Positions 9,445 to 19,512 of a stretch of DNA of 64,000 nt are shown piece after piece; position 1 is the first letter of the stretch, and each line of letters begins with the position of its first letter. The stretch is from Tritrichomonas foetus (Eukaryota; Parabasalia; Tritrichomonadida; Tritrichomonadidae). A program made the position numbers and the translations under genes. Below the pieces are notes generated by a model, which worked only from the letters and a program-made list of their open reading frames with translations, had not been told where the DNA came from and made no database searches. The stretch covers positions 109,637-173,636 of the forward strand of contig MLAK01000760.1 in assembly GCA_001839685.1 (NCBI GenBank), written 5' to 3'.

Positions 9445-11886
9445 ATGGAAGCAACAAAATTCGTTCCACTTAAACCAGATATTGTTCAAAAGATTCTCGA
9501 CCAGCGTATTGATAGTCACGAAACAAACCAGTGGGCCGGTGAAGCCATCGAAATCGAAGAACAAACAGCAGAGTCAAAAGCCAAAAGAAAAGTTAGATAT
9601 CTTTTATTAACCGAAATATGCTTATATGTGCTCGACAAAGCTTTCAAGAAGCAAAAGAGGATGTACTCCTATTTCGATTTTTGTGCAATCACACCAAATA
9701 ATGAAGGATTGACTCTCGAGCTTAAAACGAAAAAGCTTCATTTTATCCTTCCTGATTCATCAGCTTTTGTTTCAAACTTGTATACGCAAATCAAGAAACT
9801 TACATATGGCGTCAGTACTACCCAATTGACTCAACATACGCCGATTGCCAGTAATCCAAACTTTTTGAAGCATCCGCCTTGCACCAAAAGACCGCCACAT
9901 CTTTCATTAACTCGATACCTCTCAGCAACAATCGCAAAAGATACACCGCCGGAAAATTATATTATGAGCGAACTCTCAAAATTCGACGAAAGCCCACACA
10001 CAGTTTTAAAGTTCTCGAACAGTGAAATGCAATTACATCTACCACTGATGTTTACCTTGACAATGGAGAGTTTCATTCGAAATTTGTCGTTTGACAATTT
10101 TGCCGTAAATAACCTTGGCCAGACCCTCAATTGGGTTCTTGCCCTCCAAAATCGTGTCAAATCGTTGGATTTGTGGAATTATGACAACGTAACAATCAAA
10201 GGTTTCCAAAACCGTCGTTCTCCATTCAATCATTTAGGAATCATCCGAATCCACCATTGTTCATCACACTTCATAGTGAGCTTCTTGGAATCATTAAAAT
10301 CTGTCAACTATAGTATTGACACGCTCATTTTCGATGATATTAAATTCGACCAACACTCAGCATCATTACTTGTCCAATTTCTACAAACAACTACTTTTCT
10401 GTCTTCTCTGAATTCACTTGGATTTACAAATTGTCAGTATGTTGGTGGAACTTTCATTGATTTCGCAACACAGTGCATAAAAGCATGTGAACATTTAGTC
10501 AATTTCAATATAACAAATTGCGAGATTGATGTATGTGATATGTTACTTGAAATTACCAAAAGTGAAATCAAGATTCAACATGTTTCACTTCGCAGAAATT
10601 CAGGAAAAACAATCATTGGACATGATGAAACAATCGTTGCAAATAGCGTTTTGACAGTTGATGTTGGTGAATGTGAATGGACAGATGATTCTTTTGTGAG
10701 CTTCATATCTGCAATTTGCCGAAGATTAAGACGATCACCATTAGCTTTAACAGTTGATCATACAAACATTAGTGCACCATGGTCAGAAGTATTTGAAAGA
10801 CTCCCAATCGAATCATTTATGCCAATTCTCACTGAATTAAATATATCAAACAATCAATTTGATGACAAAGCCTTCACTCTGTTTCTGAACTTTTTAGAAA
10901 CGCAAACACCTTTTATGTCTATCAGCAAAACCAAATTAATGCACTTAAACATCTCGCATTGCTTCACTGATAATCTGAGTGAAAATGTGAAGAAGTTGGT
11001 CAGTTTCTTCTCTAAAAGAGAATTATGGGGCTTGGAAATTTGTGGATGTCCACCGGTTCCAGAATTAATAAATATTACCGGCTTACATGCACTCAATATA
11101 GGCGATAATGACTTCGATAGAGTTGCAATTAACGCACTGATCAAATTCGTTTCTGATTCAACAACATTGTCCGAAATTGGCTTAAACAATATTAAATTCC
11201 AAGATGTTAAAACAATGATGCAATTCTATACAAGCATTCTTACACACTCTAAAATCCTTGCTTTCAGTCCACTAACATCTCTCTTTACAGAATACTCGAA
11301 TTACACAGAAACCGAAAAAATCAAAGACTTCTTAACTAACAAGCGTTCATTCTCAAACACAGTACAAAGAATATCATTGTTTTTGGGACTTGCTGGCGAT
11401 TTCTCCACACATGTTTCACATGCAATCTCCTTAAGTGATGTTGATGAAATCGTTTATGATAATTCGAAAGCGTCTCGTCAATTAGTCGACGTAACTCTTG
11501 CTGATCCAGTTCAATCTCTCTTCACACTTGCAACCAAGAACTCTGTAGATATGACAGTCGATCCTGTCGCATCAATGGTTTCCGAATATGTTGCTACCAG
11601 TGGTCGATATGGAATTGTCCCACCAACAGCACCACCATCAGTAGCACCTAACACAGAATTCTTGATGCCATCCATTTTCTGTACAATGCTAACTCGAAAT
11701 GAACTAGAAGGAGATGATTTCGTCGATTTTGACCCGATGAGCACCGAAAACCAAAAAATCTCAGAAAGCCTTGCTGAAGTCCTTAAGGCCAGGTGCAAGC
11801 CCATCAAACCGAGTGGAACACCGGAATTATGGTGCGACACTAAAAAGACAATCGCGTTTAGAACAATCGAGATTCCAAACGCATAA
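9445..11886 (+). CDS. PH-like domain plus leucine-rich repeat protein (CARMIL-like layout)
   Basis: An 813-residue protein. Residues 1-115 look like a PH-type domain that ends in a long helix (KVRYLLLTEICLYVLDKAF, then FHFILPDSSAFVSNLYTQIKKL style). From about 190 to 640 are irregular leucine-rich repeats of the RNase-inhibitor/CARMIL type, with recurrent L..L.I.NC and LNISNNQF units. The C-terminal 150 residues are probably disordered apart from a Pro-rich stretch. PH followed by LRRs is the arrangement of CARMIL actin regulators, and a second, larger protein of this kind lies at 38.4-43.5 kb. I see no capping-protein-binding motif. Function beyond cytoskeletal or membrane scaffolding is inference. 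Confidence 0.7.
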   Translation: MEATKFVPLKPDIVQKILDQRIDSHETNQWAGEAIEIEEQTAESKAKRKVRYLLLTEICLYVLDKAFKKQKRMYSYFDFCAITPNNEGLTLELKTKKLHFILPDSSAFVSNLYTQIKKLTYGVSTTQLTQHTPIASNPNFLKHPPCTKRPPHLSLTRYLSATIAKDTPPENYIMSELSKFDESPHTVLKFSNSEMQLHLPLMFTLTMESFIRNLSFDNFAVNNLGQTLNWVLALQNRVKSLDLWNYDNVTIKGFQNRRSPFNHLGIIRIHHCSSHFIVSFLESLKSVNYSIDTLIFDDIKFDQHSASLLVQFLQTTTFLSSLNSLGFTNCQYVGGTFIDFATQCIKACEHLVNFNITNCEIDVCDMLLEITKSEIKIQHVSLRRNSGKTIIGHDETIVANSVLTVDVGECEWTDDSFVSFISAICRRLRRSPLALTVDHTNISAPWSEVFERLPIESFMPILTELNISNNQFDDKAFTLFLNFLETQTPFMSISKTKLMHLNISHCFTDNLSENVKKLVSFFSKRELWGLEICGCPPVPELINITGLHALNIGDNDFDRVAINALIKFVSDSTTLSEIGLNNIKFQDVKTMMQFYTSILTHSKILAFSPLTSLFTEYSNYTETEKIKDFLTNKRSFSNTVQRISLFLGLAGDFSTHVSHAISLSDVDEIVYDNSKASRQLVDVTLADPVQSLFTLATKNSVDMTVDPVASMVSEYVATSGRYGIVPPTAPPSVAPNTEFLMPSIFCTMLTRNELEGDDFVDFDPMSTENQKISESLAEVLKARCKPIKPSGTPELWCDTKKTIAFRTIEIPNA

Positions 11887-11927
11887 TTTAATATTTCAGA
11901 GTCTGTGTAAATGATTGATGTTTTAGT

Positions 11928-11934
<7 letters not shown>

Positions 11935-11991
<57 letters not shown>
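11935..11991 (+). repeat. 57-base poly-T tract
   Basis: An uninterrupted run of 57 T residues starts 48 bases after the PH-LRR stop. Read on the plus strand it could specify a U-rich 3' end; read on the minus strand it is poly-A. It may also be a replication-slippage microsatellite and its exact length is unreliable. Confidence 0.9.
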
Positions 11992-12169
11992 CAGTATATG
12001 TTGTTTGAATAAAAGTGATGAATATTCTTGAAGTGTATCGAAAACTTGAACTTCAAGAGGAATTTTTTGATATTAATTTTTCTAAGATTGTTACATGAAA
12101 TATTATTTAAAGAAAAACTATATGATCCAGGACATGAATGATAGGATGTAGTTTAGATCCATAGCTCTG

Positions 12170-12190
12170 AAAAAAAAAAAAAAAAAAAAA
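12170..12190 (+). repeat. 21-base poly-A tract
   Basis: Run of 21 A residues just beyond the stop codon of the kinase gene, which lies on the minus strand, so it appears as poly-T downstream of that gene. With the 57-base tract it gives both convergent genes a T-run on their own sense strand after the stop. Confidence 0.9.
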
Positions 12191-12218
12191 GGTCAAAAGA
12201 TATACACGTGAAAAAACT

Positions 12219-13967
12219 TTAGTGATTTAATTCGATTACCTTGACACGCCATGGGAAGGAACGCTTTGTGTATTTAGTTTTACCATTGAGGATCACCTTC
12301 TTTAAGTTTGCGCAGCTTTCAAAGGCATAGTCCTCTATCTGTGTGACGCTTGCTGGAATGTTGATTTCCTGGAGTGATGCGCATCCAGAAAAAGCCTTCT
12401 TCTTGATAACCTTGAGTTCATCAGGAAGTTGAACCAAAGCGAGCTTCTTACATCCCTGGAAAGTAGATTCACTAATTTCATTAATAGGGCATGTCAAATT
12501 GATCCATTTAAGGCAGACACAATTTAAGAAAGCTGCTTTACCCAAATAGCTAACTTTTGGTGGAATGTTGACATTCACAAGTTTCTTATTTTCGGAGAAG
12601 GCAGATTGGCCAATTCGTGTTGTTTCTGGGCTAAGATTGATTTTTACATAAGGTTGCCTGCTGAATGCATTATCTTGAATTGTAGTTGTTTGGAAAGGAC
12701 TGCCAAAAGCGATACTTAAAAAGTTTTCTGCTTTTTTATTACCTTCTGCAGCAAGCTGATTTGCGAACTTGGTGATTTTGACCATTTCTTCTTCTCGATC
12801 TTGAATATAGGTGCAGAGCTTAGAAAAGAGATCCATTTCAAGGTTTTGATCATAAGATGAGAAACCAAGTCTCATAATTTCTGAATACAACTTCTTTTTA
12901 TCAGAATCTGATTCTGGCAAACCAACAGTTGACTTAACAACTGGTTTGAATGACTTTTTGACTGGTTCAAATTCTTCAAATGTGTCACTTTCAGCTGAAA
13001 TAGAAATTATTGCTTTACCTGTTGAAGATTCACCTTCAAGGACTGAATCAACATAAACTTCAACTTCATCCATATCTACATTATCATCAACACAAAAGTC
13101 ACGATGGTTTAACAGGATGTCACAAACATCATCAAAAGTTGGACGATCATTAGGAGTTTCTGCCCAACATGACTCCATAAGTTCTTGGAAGTCTTTATTA
13201 ATGTTAACATCTTTAAAAGATGGACGATTTCCAGTTGTCACCCATTTGGTCAATTGGAAAATTGATGCGCCCCTGTTTCGAGCAAAGAAATCATAAAATG
13301 GTATTTTTCCTGTAACAAGCTGATAAAGTAAAATTCCGAATGAATAAACATCAATGCTAAGATCATATTGAGCATCACCAATAAGCATTTCCGGGGCCAT
13401 AAAAATTGGTGATCCGACTTTGAGAGTCAGGCTACAATTCTGATCGTCGAGAGCGCGCGATAATCCAAAATCTGCAACGCGTGGATATAAATTCTCGTCG
13501 AGGAGGATATTCGCTGGCTTGAGATCGCGGTGAACTATATTATTGCGGTGGAGGTGCCTCATGGCAAGAGCGACGCCGATGATGCAAATCTGTTTTTTAG
13601 TCGAATTCCACTCTTTTGGAGCAGTATGTTTGATTTCTCTGTTGATCATTTCGTCTAGAGCTCCATTGCTCATGAATTCTGTTATAATAACTGGTTGCGG
13701 TTTATTTTCGAAATCGTAAAGATTAAATCCGACAAATTGAAGAACGGCCTTGTGAACAATTGTTTTAAGAATTACTACTTCACGAAGTAATTTTTCCTGC
13801 TGGTCGCCCCTAGATACCAAAGCGTTGTTTGTCACTTTAGCTGCATATTCTTTACCTGTCTCTTGATCGATGACTTTATAACATGTGCCGAATTTACCAC
13901 GTCCTATTTCATTGCCTGGTTCACCAAATCTGTTCAAATCGATGAATATTCCTTTCAAGAATGACAT
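12219..13967 (-). CDS. protein kinase with C-terminal BspA-like LRR_5 repeats
   Basis: A 582-residue kinase counted from the ATG at 13967. The frame stays open to 14030, but its upstream codon there is TTG and a TCACTT initiator lies between, so 13967 is preferred. Kinase domain about 15-290 with all key motifs: GRGKFG loop, AAKV lysine, HRDLKPAN catalytic loop, DFGLS and GSPIFMAPE. The style is close to the tyrosine-kinase-like group. After a 150-residue linker, residues about 440-575 form LRR_5 repeats (for example FQGCKKLALVQLPDELKVI, then FSGCASLQEINIPASV), the surface-type repeat family hugely expanded in trichomonads. No membrane helix is seen, so the LRRs are presumably intracellular. 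Expected to be catalytically active. Confidence 0.88.
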   Translation of the reverse strand: MSFLKGIFIDLNRFGEPGNEIGRGKFGTCYKVIDQETGKEYAAKVTNNALVSRGDQQEKLLREVVILKTIVHKAVLQFVGFNLYDFENKPQPVIITEFMSNGALDEMINREIKHTAPKEWNSTKKQICIIGVALAMRHLHRNNIVHRDLKPANILLDENLYPRVADFGLSRALDDQNCSLTLKVGSPIFMAPEMLIGDAQYDLSIDVYSFGILLYQLVTGKIPFYDFFARNRGASIFQLTKWVTTGNRPSFKDVNINKDFQELMESCWAETPNDRPTFDDVCDILLNHRDFCVDDNVDMDEVEVYVDSVLEGESSTGKAIISISAESDTFEEFEPVKKSFKPVVKSTVGLPESDSDKKKLYSEIMRLGFSSYDQNLEMDLFSKLCTYIQDREEEMVKITKFANQLAAEGNKKAENFLSIAFGSPFQTTTIQDNAFSRQPYVKINLSPETTRIGQSAFSENKKLVNVNIPPKVSYLGKAAFLNCVCLKWINLTCPINEISESTFQGCKKLALVQLPDELKVIKKKAFSGCASLQEINIPASVTQIEDYAFESCANLKKVILNGKTKYTKRSFPWRVKVIELNH

Positions 13968-13992
13968 TAAACTACGAAAATACTGAAATGTT

Positions 13993-13998
13993 AAGTGA
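13993..13998 (-). promoter_or_regulatory. Inr-like element, kinase-LRR gene
   Basis: TCACTT on the minus strand, about 25 bases before the ATG at 13967. It sits inside the longer open frame and therefore decides the start in favour of 13967. Confidence 0.45.
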
Positions 13999-14184
13999 AA
14001 ATGTAGATCTTTGACAAAAATTCTTTCCAAAAAGTGTCATTTGATCTAATTTCCATTCAAATTTCCAAGGAACGATAAAATCCAACTTTTTGATGTTTGG
14101 ACGATAGATTTTTTTCGTATTCTCAAATCACATTTCATACATAATGTACGTTTAACCATTCAAAATCCTCTCTTTGCAATAAAT

Positions 14185-16425
14185 ATGAATTCTGATCCAT
14201 TTATGGCAGGCTCAGAAGACTCTGATGCAGCCCTTGAAGAGATAGATGCATTTTTAAATTTTCCATTCGAGAAAAATCCACCAAAAAAAACTAATATCGC
14301 AAATAACAATGCCGCTAATTTTTCAAATTCGCTTACAAACAATCAACGAACTATGAATTCTATCGATCGAAATCAAGCGAATAAAACATTAATGAACGAA
14401 AACATTGACAATTCCTATATTCAAAATAAATCACTTGATCAAACTAAATCTCATGATCAAAATGATTTCGAGTTATCTGATGCTGACATTGATGAATTCA
14501 ATTTACCTAGTGAAAATGAGCCATCTAATCCACCAAAAGAAATGCCATCAGTACAAAAGAATCTTTCTATTGGAAAAGAATTCATTAATAAACAAACTGA
14601 CAATAAAATCACAGAACCTTTAAAAATGGAAACGAAAACGAATCCTGTAAAAGAAGTTCCGAAGAATGACTTTCATGTTTCCGATAGTGGTCATGAAAAT
14701 GAAGATGACGATCCTTTTGCTATGAGTGATATTTCTATTCCAGATTTGGGTGATGGTTTTGAAAGCAAGAAAGATAACAATAAAATTATAAATGACAAAA
14801 ATCAAAACTTGAATTTGAACAAAAACATTTCGGAAGATATTTTTGAAACTTTTTCTCAGCCTATTGAAGATAAAAAGAAAGCTAATACGATTAAAGTTAG
14901 TAAGAAAGGTTCAGAGACAGTTGGTGATTCAAAACTACCTAAAATAGAGAATAACAAAGCTAAAGAAAAGCAGTCATCACAAGTAAAGAAAGAGACTAAA
15001 AATCAAGATAATGAAGTTCAAACACCTAAATTAAATCAAAAGAAGATAAGAAGGAGACAGCCAGTCCAACGTAAACCATTAACAATAGATATACTTGGTG
15101 ATCTCGGATTTACACCAGTTAAAAATGAAGAAAAAGAAAATAATCTTTTTACAATTGAAGAAGAATTAGCTGATAGTATTGTTGATGATTTTGTAAATAA
15201 CACTACTAATGCTACGACTAATGTTTGTGATAATACTCTAAATAATATCAATAACGTTAATAACGAAATAGTTTTAGAAACACCAAAAAAGTCATTAGTT
15301 ACTAATCCTGTTGATGAATTCGAAGCTATCACATCACCCCCACATATTACAGCAATAAGAAACAATATTGTTACAGTTCCTCAAGAAATTATGATAAATC
15401 CAATTGATAATTTTGAACGATCTCTTTTAAGCTATTTGAAAACATCTTTAGCTGATGTTCATTTAACATTTTTGAAAGAGTTAAAAGATAATATGGAAAA
15501 ATCTTTTGATTTTGACAACCTTGTAAATAAATTCACGAACCAACTTGAAAAAGAAATAAATGAAATCATTAATGAAGAAGCAGAACAAAAACTTGAGAAT
15601 TACATTGAAATTGAAGGACAAATTGTCGATGAATTTAAACAAATATTAACCCTTCCATCAAAGCAATTTAATACAAACGAAAATGAAGAAATAATACTAC
15701 TTGATCCAACCCCAGCCTATGATCAATTGCAGTCATTAAAATCTAAAATAACAAATGCATATCAAAAATTACTAAAGCCAACTGATTCATATACACCATT
15801 GGATCATTTAGATAATATTTCCATGAATAATAATGATTGTTCTTTAACAAATCCTAAATTACTACAAATATATGATTTAGAAGCAGAAGAAATTAGGATA
15901 ACAATGGAAAATGATTACATCAAGCAAAGGCTTATGTATATAAAACAACAGCATTTCAATGCACAAGAAACAAATATGATATCAATGAATAGTTATTCAT
16001 CTGAATCAAATGGCTCAGTTAGTGATGATGTCTATGATGTCCTTGAAGATCTGAAAAGTTATTCCGAGAAAAAATCTAACATATCACACCTCAAAACTAA
16101 TAATGAAATCAAGACAGCAATTGAAGAAATAAATATAATTGACACCCAAGTAACTGCAAAAACAATGTCACTGCTCCAGCTTTTATCATTGTGTAACAGT
16201 TCATGTCAAGGAAATAATCCACCATCTATCGCCTCAACAACTACAAATAATTTAAATTATTCTCTTCCAAGTGATTATTTTTCATTTTCAATTGATGGGG
16301 CTCCTGGATATTCTCGATGTGGTGTTGTTGAAGATGTTCGATCGAGACTTTCTAAAATTAAGAAATTCCGTGAAGACACAATAGCTGATCTCCATCATTT
16401 TGCACCGCGCTTACAATATGCATAA
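14185..16425 (+). CDS. hypothetical Asn/Lys-rich protein with coiled coil
   Basis: A 746-residue protein without a recognised domain. Residues 1-370 are low-complexity, rich in Asn, Asp, Lys and Ser, with short acidic-hydrophobic islands (DDPFAMSDISIPDLGDGF; LTIDILGDLGF). Residues about 410-480 and 520-680 are helical and probably coiled coil. The last 40 residues (DVRSRLSKIKKFREDTIADL) are well-formed helix. The gene is divergent from the kinase gene, with only about 217 bases between ATGs, so the two probably share a promoter region. The 'ILGDLGF'-type island superficially recalls transition-fibre protein FBF1; this is too weak to use as a name. Confidence 0.75.
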   Translation: MNSDPFMAGSEDSDAALEEIDAFLNFPFEKNPPKKTNIANNNAANFSNSLTNNQRTMNSIDRNQANKTLMNENIDNSYIQNKSLDQTKSHDQNDFELSDADIDEFNLPSENEPSNPPKEMPSVQKNLSIGKEFINKQTDNKITEPLKMETKTNPVKEVPKNDFHVSDSGHENEDDDPFAMSDISIPDLGDGFESKKDNNKIINDKNQNLNLNKNISEDIFETFSQPIEDKKKANTIKVSKKGSETVGDSKLPKIENNKAKEKQSSQVKKETKNQDNEVQTPKLNQKKIRRRQPVQRKPLTIDILGDLGFTPVKNEEKENNLFTIEEELADSIVDDFVNNTTNATTNVCDNTLNNINNVNNEIVLETPKKSLVTNPVDEFEAITSPPHITAIRNNIVTVPQEIMINPIDNFERSLLSYLKTSLADVHLTFLKELKDNMEKSFDFDNLVNKFTNQLEKEINEIINEEAEQKLENYIEIEGQIVDEFKQILTLPSKQFNTNENEEIILLDPTPAYDQLQSLKSKITNAYQKLLKPTDSYTPLDHLDNISMNNNDCSLTNPKLLQIYDLEAEEIRITMENDYIKQRLMYIKQQHFNAQETNMISMNSYSSESNGSVSDDVYDVLEDLKSYSEKKSNISHLKTNNEIKTAIEEINIIDTQVTAKTMSLLQLLSLCNSSCQGNNPPSIASTTTNNLNYSLPSDYFSFSIDGAPGYSRCGVVEDVRSRLSKIKKFREDTIADLHHFAPRLQYA

Positions 16426-16935
16426 TAATATTTCTATGTTTATTTTGATAATTTTCCCTTAAGGTGTTTGTAAATAAAACTATACTATTTGAATTTTAAT
16501 TTTATATTGTTTTTCCAATATCAATTTTTTATGTAATGATGTTTTTATTCTCTTCAAATAAATAATATATACAAGATGAATAATAAGATAATTTGATAAA
16601 ATGTCTAATATTTCATAATATTTGGTGTTGCGATTTTGGAACTCAAGCAATCAAATTGTAAAAAATGCATACTCTGATCTTTGCTGAATGCATCCTTTCT
16701 AAAGGAAAAAAAATATTTAATAGATAAATATCGATCTTCGAATGATCGTCTCAAAAAAATTCTGAAAGATTTTCATAAAAGTCAATTCAATAGTATAATT
16801 TGATAGAAAGTGATGTCATTGGTTAATACAAAGGTGAAATATTTTCATATGGAAAACTTTTTCAGAATTATTGACAAATCTCTGAAACGATAGGACTTTT
16901 TCAAATTTATTGATATTTTTCATAAATTTTCTTCG
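16426..16935. other. intergenic, 510 bp
   Basis: Upstream of Sec15. Contains AACTTTTTC at 16855-16863 and GACTTTTTC at 16894-16902, and a TCATA initiator-like element at 16920-16924, about 12 bases before the ATG. Confidence 0.5.
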
Positions 16936-19092
16936 ATGAAAAAGAGTGATGTTTCTATGACAGATGAGCAAGCCTCGGCAATGGAATCGCGTCTCAGCAC
17001 GGATACCGATGCGCTTGTTTCCTCGATTCTTACGAACGAAAACACAACCACGTTTTTAGATCAACTTCACGCATTTATCTCGAAAAAGAATGCTGATATT
17101 TCGTTAATGTGTAGCGAGCATTCAAAAACGTTTTCTCAGAGCATCAAGGGAGCACAAACTCTCGGTCAAAACGCCACTGATCTCCGTAGTCAAGTTAATG
17201 CCTTACAAGACCAAATTTCGAACGATATACAAGAATATGAACTTACACTCGAACGTACAACTCGACTTCGGACTGACATTTCTCTAATCGACAAAAAACT
17301 AGCCGCATTATCAGAATGTCAGATCATCATGCAAAAGCTTCAAAACATCAACGACGAAATTGAACAAGGTAATTATTATGTTGCTGTTGTCAGAATTCTC
17401 GAATTTGCTGATTACGATTCCAAAATCGCATCTTGCTCAGCTATTCAAGGCCTCCAGAAAGATGTTGAACCCGTTATTCAGCATGTTGAACACCTCGCTG
17501 AAGAAAAGATGAAGGCGTGGCTCACAAGTTTCAGTGATAAATGTGCCAAAATTGGATCTGCCTTTTTGTATGGAACTGAGCCCCAACCGCTCGATTTGAA
17601 TGACATTTATGAATACTATTTAATTGAATCACAACTTGGAAAATTAGATGAACTCAGAAAATTTTATATCGACCGACGTCGAAGACAACTCAACATGCTT
17701 ATTGAAACATGTAATGTCATGGAATTTGAAGAAAAAACTAAAACTCTATTTTCCATTGCTGCTGGATTCTTCATTACTGAAGCAAGAATTTCTGGCGATG
17801 GCTTCAATCTTTTCCCACAAACAACAATTGATGATTTATGGAATCAAACACTTCTTTTGCTTCAATCATCATTTGCAAACCCTCATCGACCAGGTGCAAA
17901 CAATCTTGCTTCAATCGATGACTTAATTAAATTGTCACACAGCATTAGTTGGTTCTCTGAAAAAATGTCATCTTGCTCATTATCTTGTAGTATCCTTCAT
18001 GAATACATTTCCAGGTACTCATCTACATTCCGTAGAACTTTACTCACATCAAGTTCAATTAAAATTAAGGAGATCATTGAAAACAACGCACAATCAACAA
18101 TGACAATAAGAACACCAGAAGACTTCAAGAAAATACAGAAATTCTGCTTGGCTGATGCACCAACAGAATATCCATGTGAAATGACATTCGTCCCAGCAAT
18201 TCCACTTTTGTGTGAGCACGTTGATGAACTTGTGGCTAAATGGACGGACTTCTCTGGTAATTCCAACGACAAACTCCTCATCGAAATTTATGAATCTTTG
18301 ATGACCTCTTGCGCTAGCCAACTAGCAGCACTTGGAACAAGTATGAGTTCTATTCCAACTTGTGGATTTATGATATCTTCAATGAATTCCCTTGTAAAGT
18401 CACTTCCGTATTTCGAAAAGAGCGTTCAGACATTTTGCCAAAGCTCATCAAAGCCGAACAGCGAATTACTTCGTAAGAAAATGATGAGTTCAGCTGAGAC
18501 AATTATGGATCACTTGAAGGGTCTTTTCGATGAATTCATTCTCCAAATTTTGGATGTCCATTGTATTAAAATGATGGAAAAAGATCAGCCACCACACAAC
18601 TTTTCACAAGAACTTGTAACCTTCCTTGGTACCATGGCTGAAATTCTTAAACCTGTTTTGACACCTGAAGCATTCAAAACAACAATAGAAAATATTGCTA
18701 TTACACTTTCATCACAGTTAGCAAAAGTGTTTGCTACTGTTAAAAGAGTTAAATGGACTCCTGAACTCATTTCAAATGCATCTGTGAATGTCATGTTTAT
18801 TGGAAACTGGTCCACTTTAATTGCTGTTCCTTCAGCCAAGCAAAAGATGAATGGTGTTACAAAAATGCTTTCGCTGTTACTCAATAATCAATTAATGGCA
18901 ATCACATCAGAACCTGCTTTCAAGGATAAGAATAAAGATATTCCATTTGATGCAATGGTGAATATTCTTCAGAATTATTCACCAAAAACTAAGAAAGCAT
19001 TATATGTAATCCCATCCAACCTTGTCAACAGTCTCATACAAAAGTTCATTCCATTCTGCCAGGAACCTGAACGATTCCAGGGAAGAAGGTAA
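16936..19092 (+). CDS. exocyst complex subunit Sec15/EXOC6
   Basis: A 718-residue protein matching Sec15 along its length. The N-terminal helical region (FLDQLHAFISKKNADISLMC; ATDLRSQVNALQDQI) is the bundle that joins the exocyst. The stretch NINDEIEQGNYYVAVVRILE corresponds to the family's 'cannot-resolve' helical repeat, and the signature around 235-290 (LGKLDELRKFYIDRRRRQL, then LFSIAAGFFITEARI) matches the Sec15 core 'YY..R..Q...GFF..E'. It should tether secretory vesicles to the plasma membrane, typically as a Rab effector. A little shorter than animal Sec15 (about 800). The window also contains alpha-SNAP and a Rab, though far away. Confidence 0.82.
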   Translation: MKKSDVSMTDEQASAMESRLSTDTDALVSSILTNENTTTFLDQLHAFISKKNADISLMCSEHSKTFSQSIKGAQTLGQNATDLRSQVNALQDQISNDIQEYELTLERTTRLRTDISLIDKKLAALSECQIIMQKLQNINDEIEQGNYYVAVVRILEFADYDSKIASCSAIQGLQKDVEPVIQHVEHLAEEKMKAWLTSFSDKCAKIGSAFLYGTEPQPLDLNDIYEYYLIESQLGKLDELRKFYIDRRRRQLNMLIETCNVMEFEEKTKTLFSIAAGFFITEARISGDGFNLFPQTTIDDLWNQTLLLLQSSFANPHRPGANNLASIDDLIKLSHSISWFSEKMSSCSLSCSILHEYISRYSSTFRRTLLTSSSIKIKEIIENNAQSTMTIRTPEDFKKIQKFCLADAPTEYPCEMTFVPAIPLLCEHVDELVAKWTDFSGNSNDKLLIEIYESLMTSCASQLAALGTSMSSIPTCGFMISSMNSLVKSLPYFEKSVQTFCQSSSKPNSELLRKKMMSSAETIMDHLKGLFDEFILQILDVHCIKMMEKDQPPHNFSQELVTFLGTMAEILKPVLTPEAFKTTIENIAITLSSQLAKVFATVKRVKWTPELISNASVNVMFIGNWSTLIAVPSAKQKMNGVTKMLSLLLNNQLMAITSEPAFKDKNKDIPFDAMVNILQNYSPKTKKALYVIPSNLVNSLIQKFIPFCQEPERFQGRR

Positions 19093-19512
19093 AAGCAGCA
19101 TTGAAAAGGGGAAAAAGAAAAAACAGTCAAAGACAAAATTGAATGTAGTTAGAAAAAAGGAAAAAAATAAATATATTTGAATTATCATTTAAGTAAAACT
19201 GTTAAATGAATTTTAGTAAATTTGCCTAAAGCGAAATTTATATTTAGACTTCATAGTTTCAATGAATTTCATTTTCATTCTAGTTTTTCGATCTAAACAA
19301 TTGTGGAAAAATTGCACCTATAGATTTCAAAAAGGAGCGAAGACATGCATGCGGTTTAGATAAGGAAAAGGTATAACATAACACCCTTGGAAATGATTTT
19401 CTGGTTATCAAATACAAATTTGTACTTTTTTTGCTCATTATAAAAGAATAATAAATAAATAAAAAATCGAAATCATTTTTACATAAAAACAAATAGAGCA
19501 GAACACATGATA
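19093..19512. other. convergent intergenic region, 420 bp
   Basis: Between the 3' ends of Sec15 and the C48 peptidase. AT-rich; I see no gene or structured RNA. Confidence 0.5.

Larger units (their letters stand above)
11887..12218. other. convergent intergenic region, 332 bp
   Basis: Lies between two converging 3' ends. Apart from the two homopolymer tracts annotated separately I see nothing. Confidence 0.5.

Noticed and set aside
14160..14342. 60-codon minus-strand frame overlapping the start of the Asn-rich gene
   Set aside because: Antisense to a long, better-supported gene and without conserved features.
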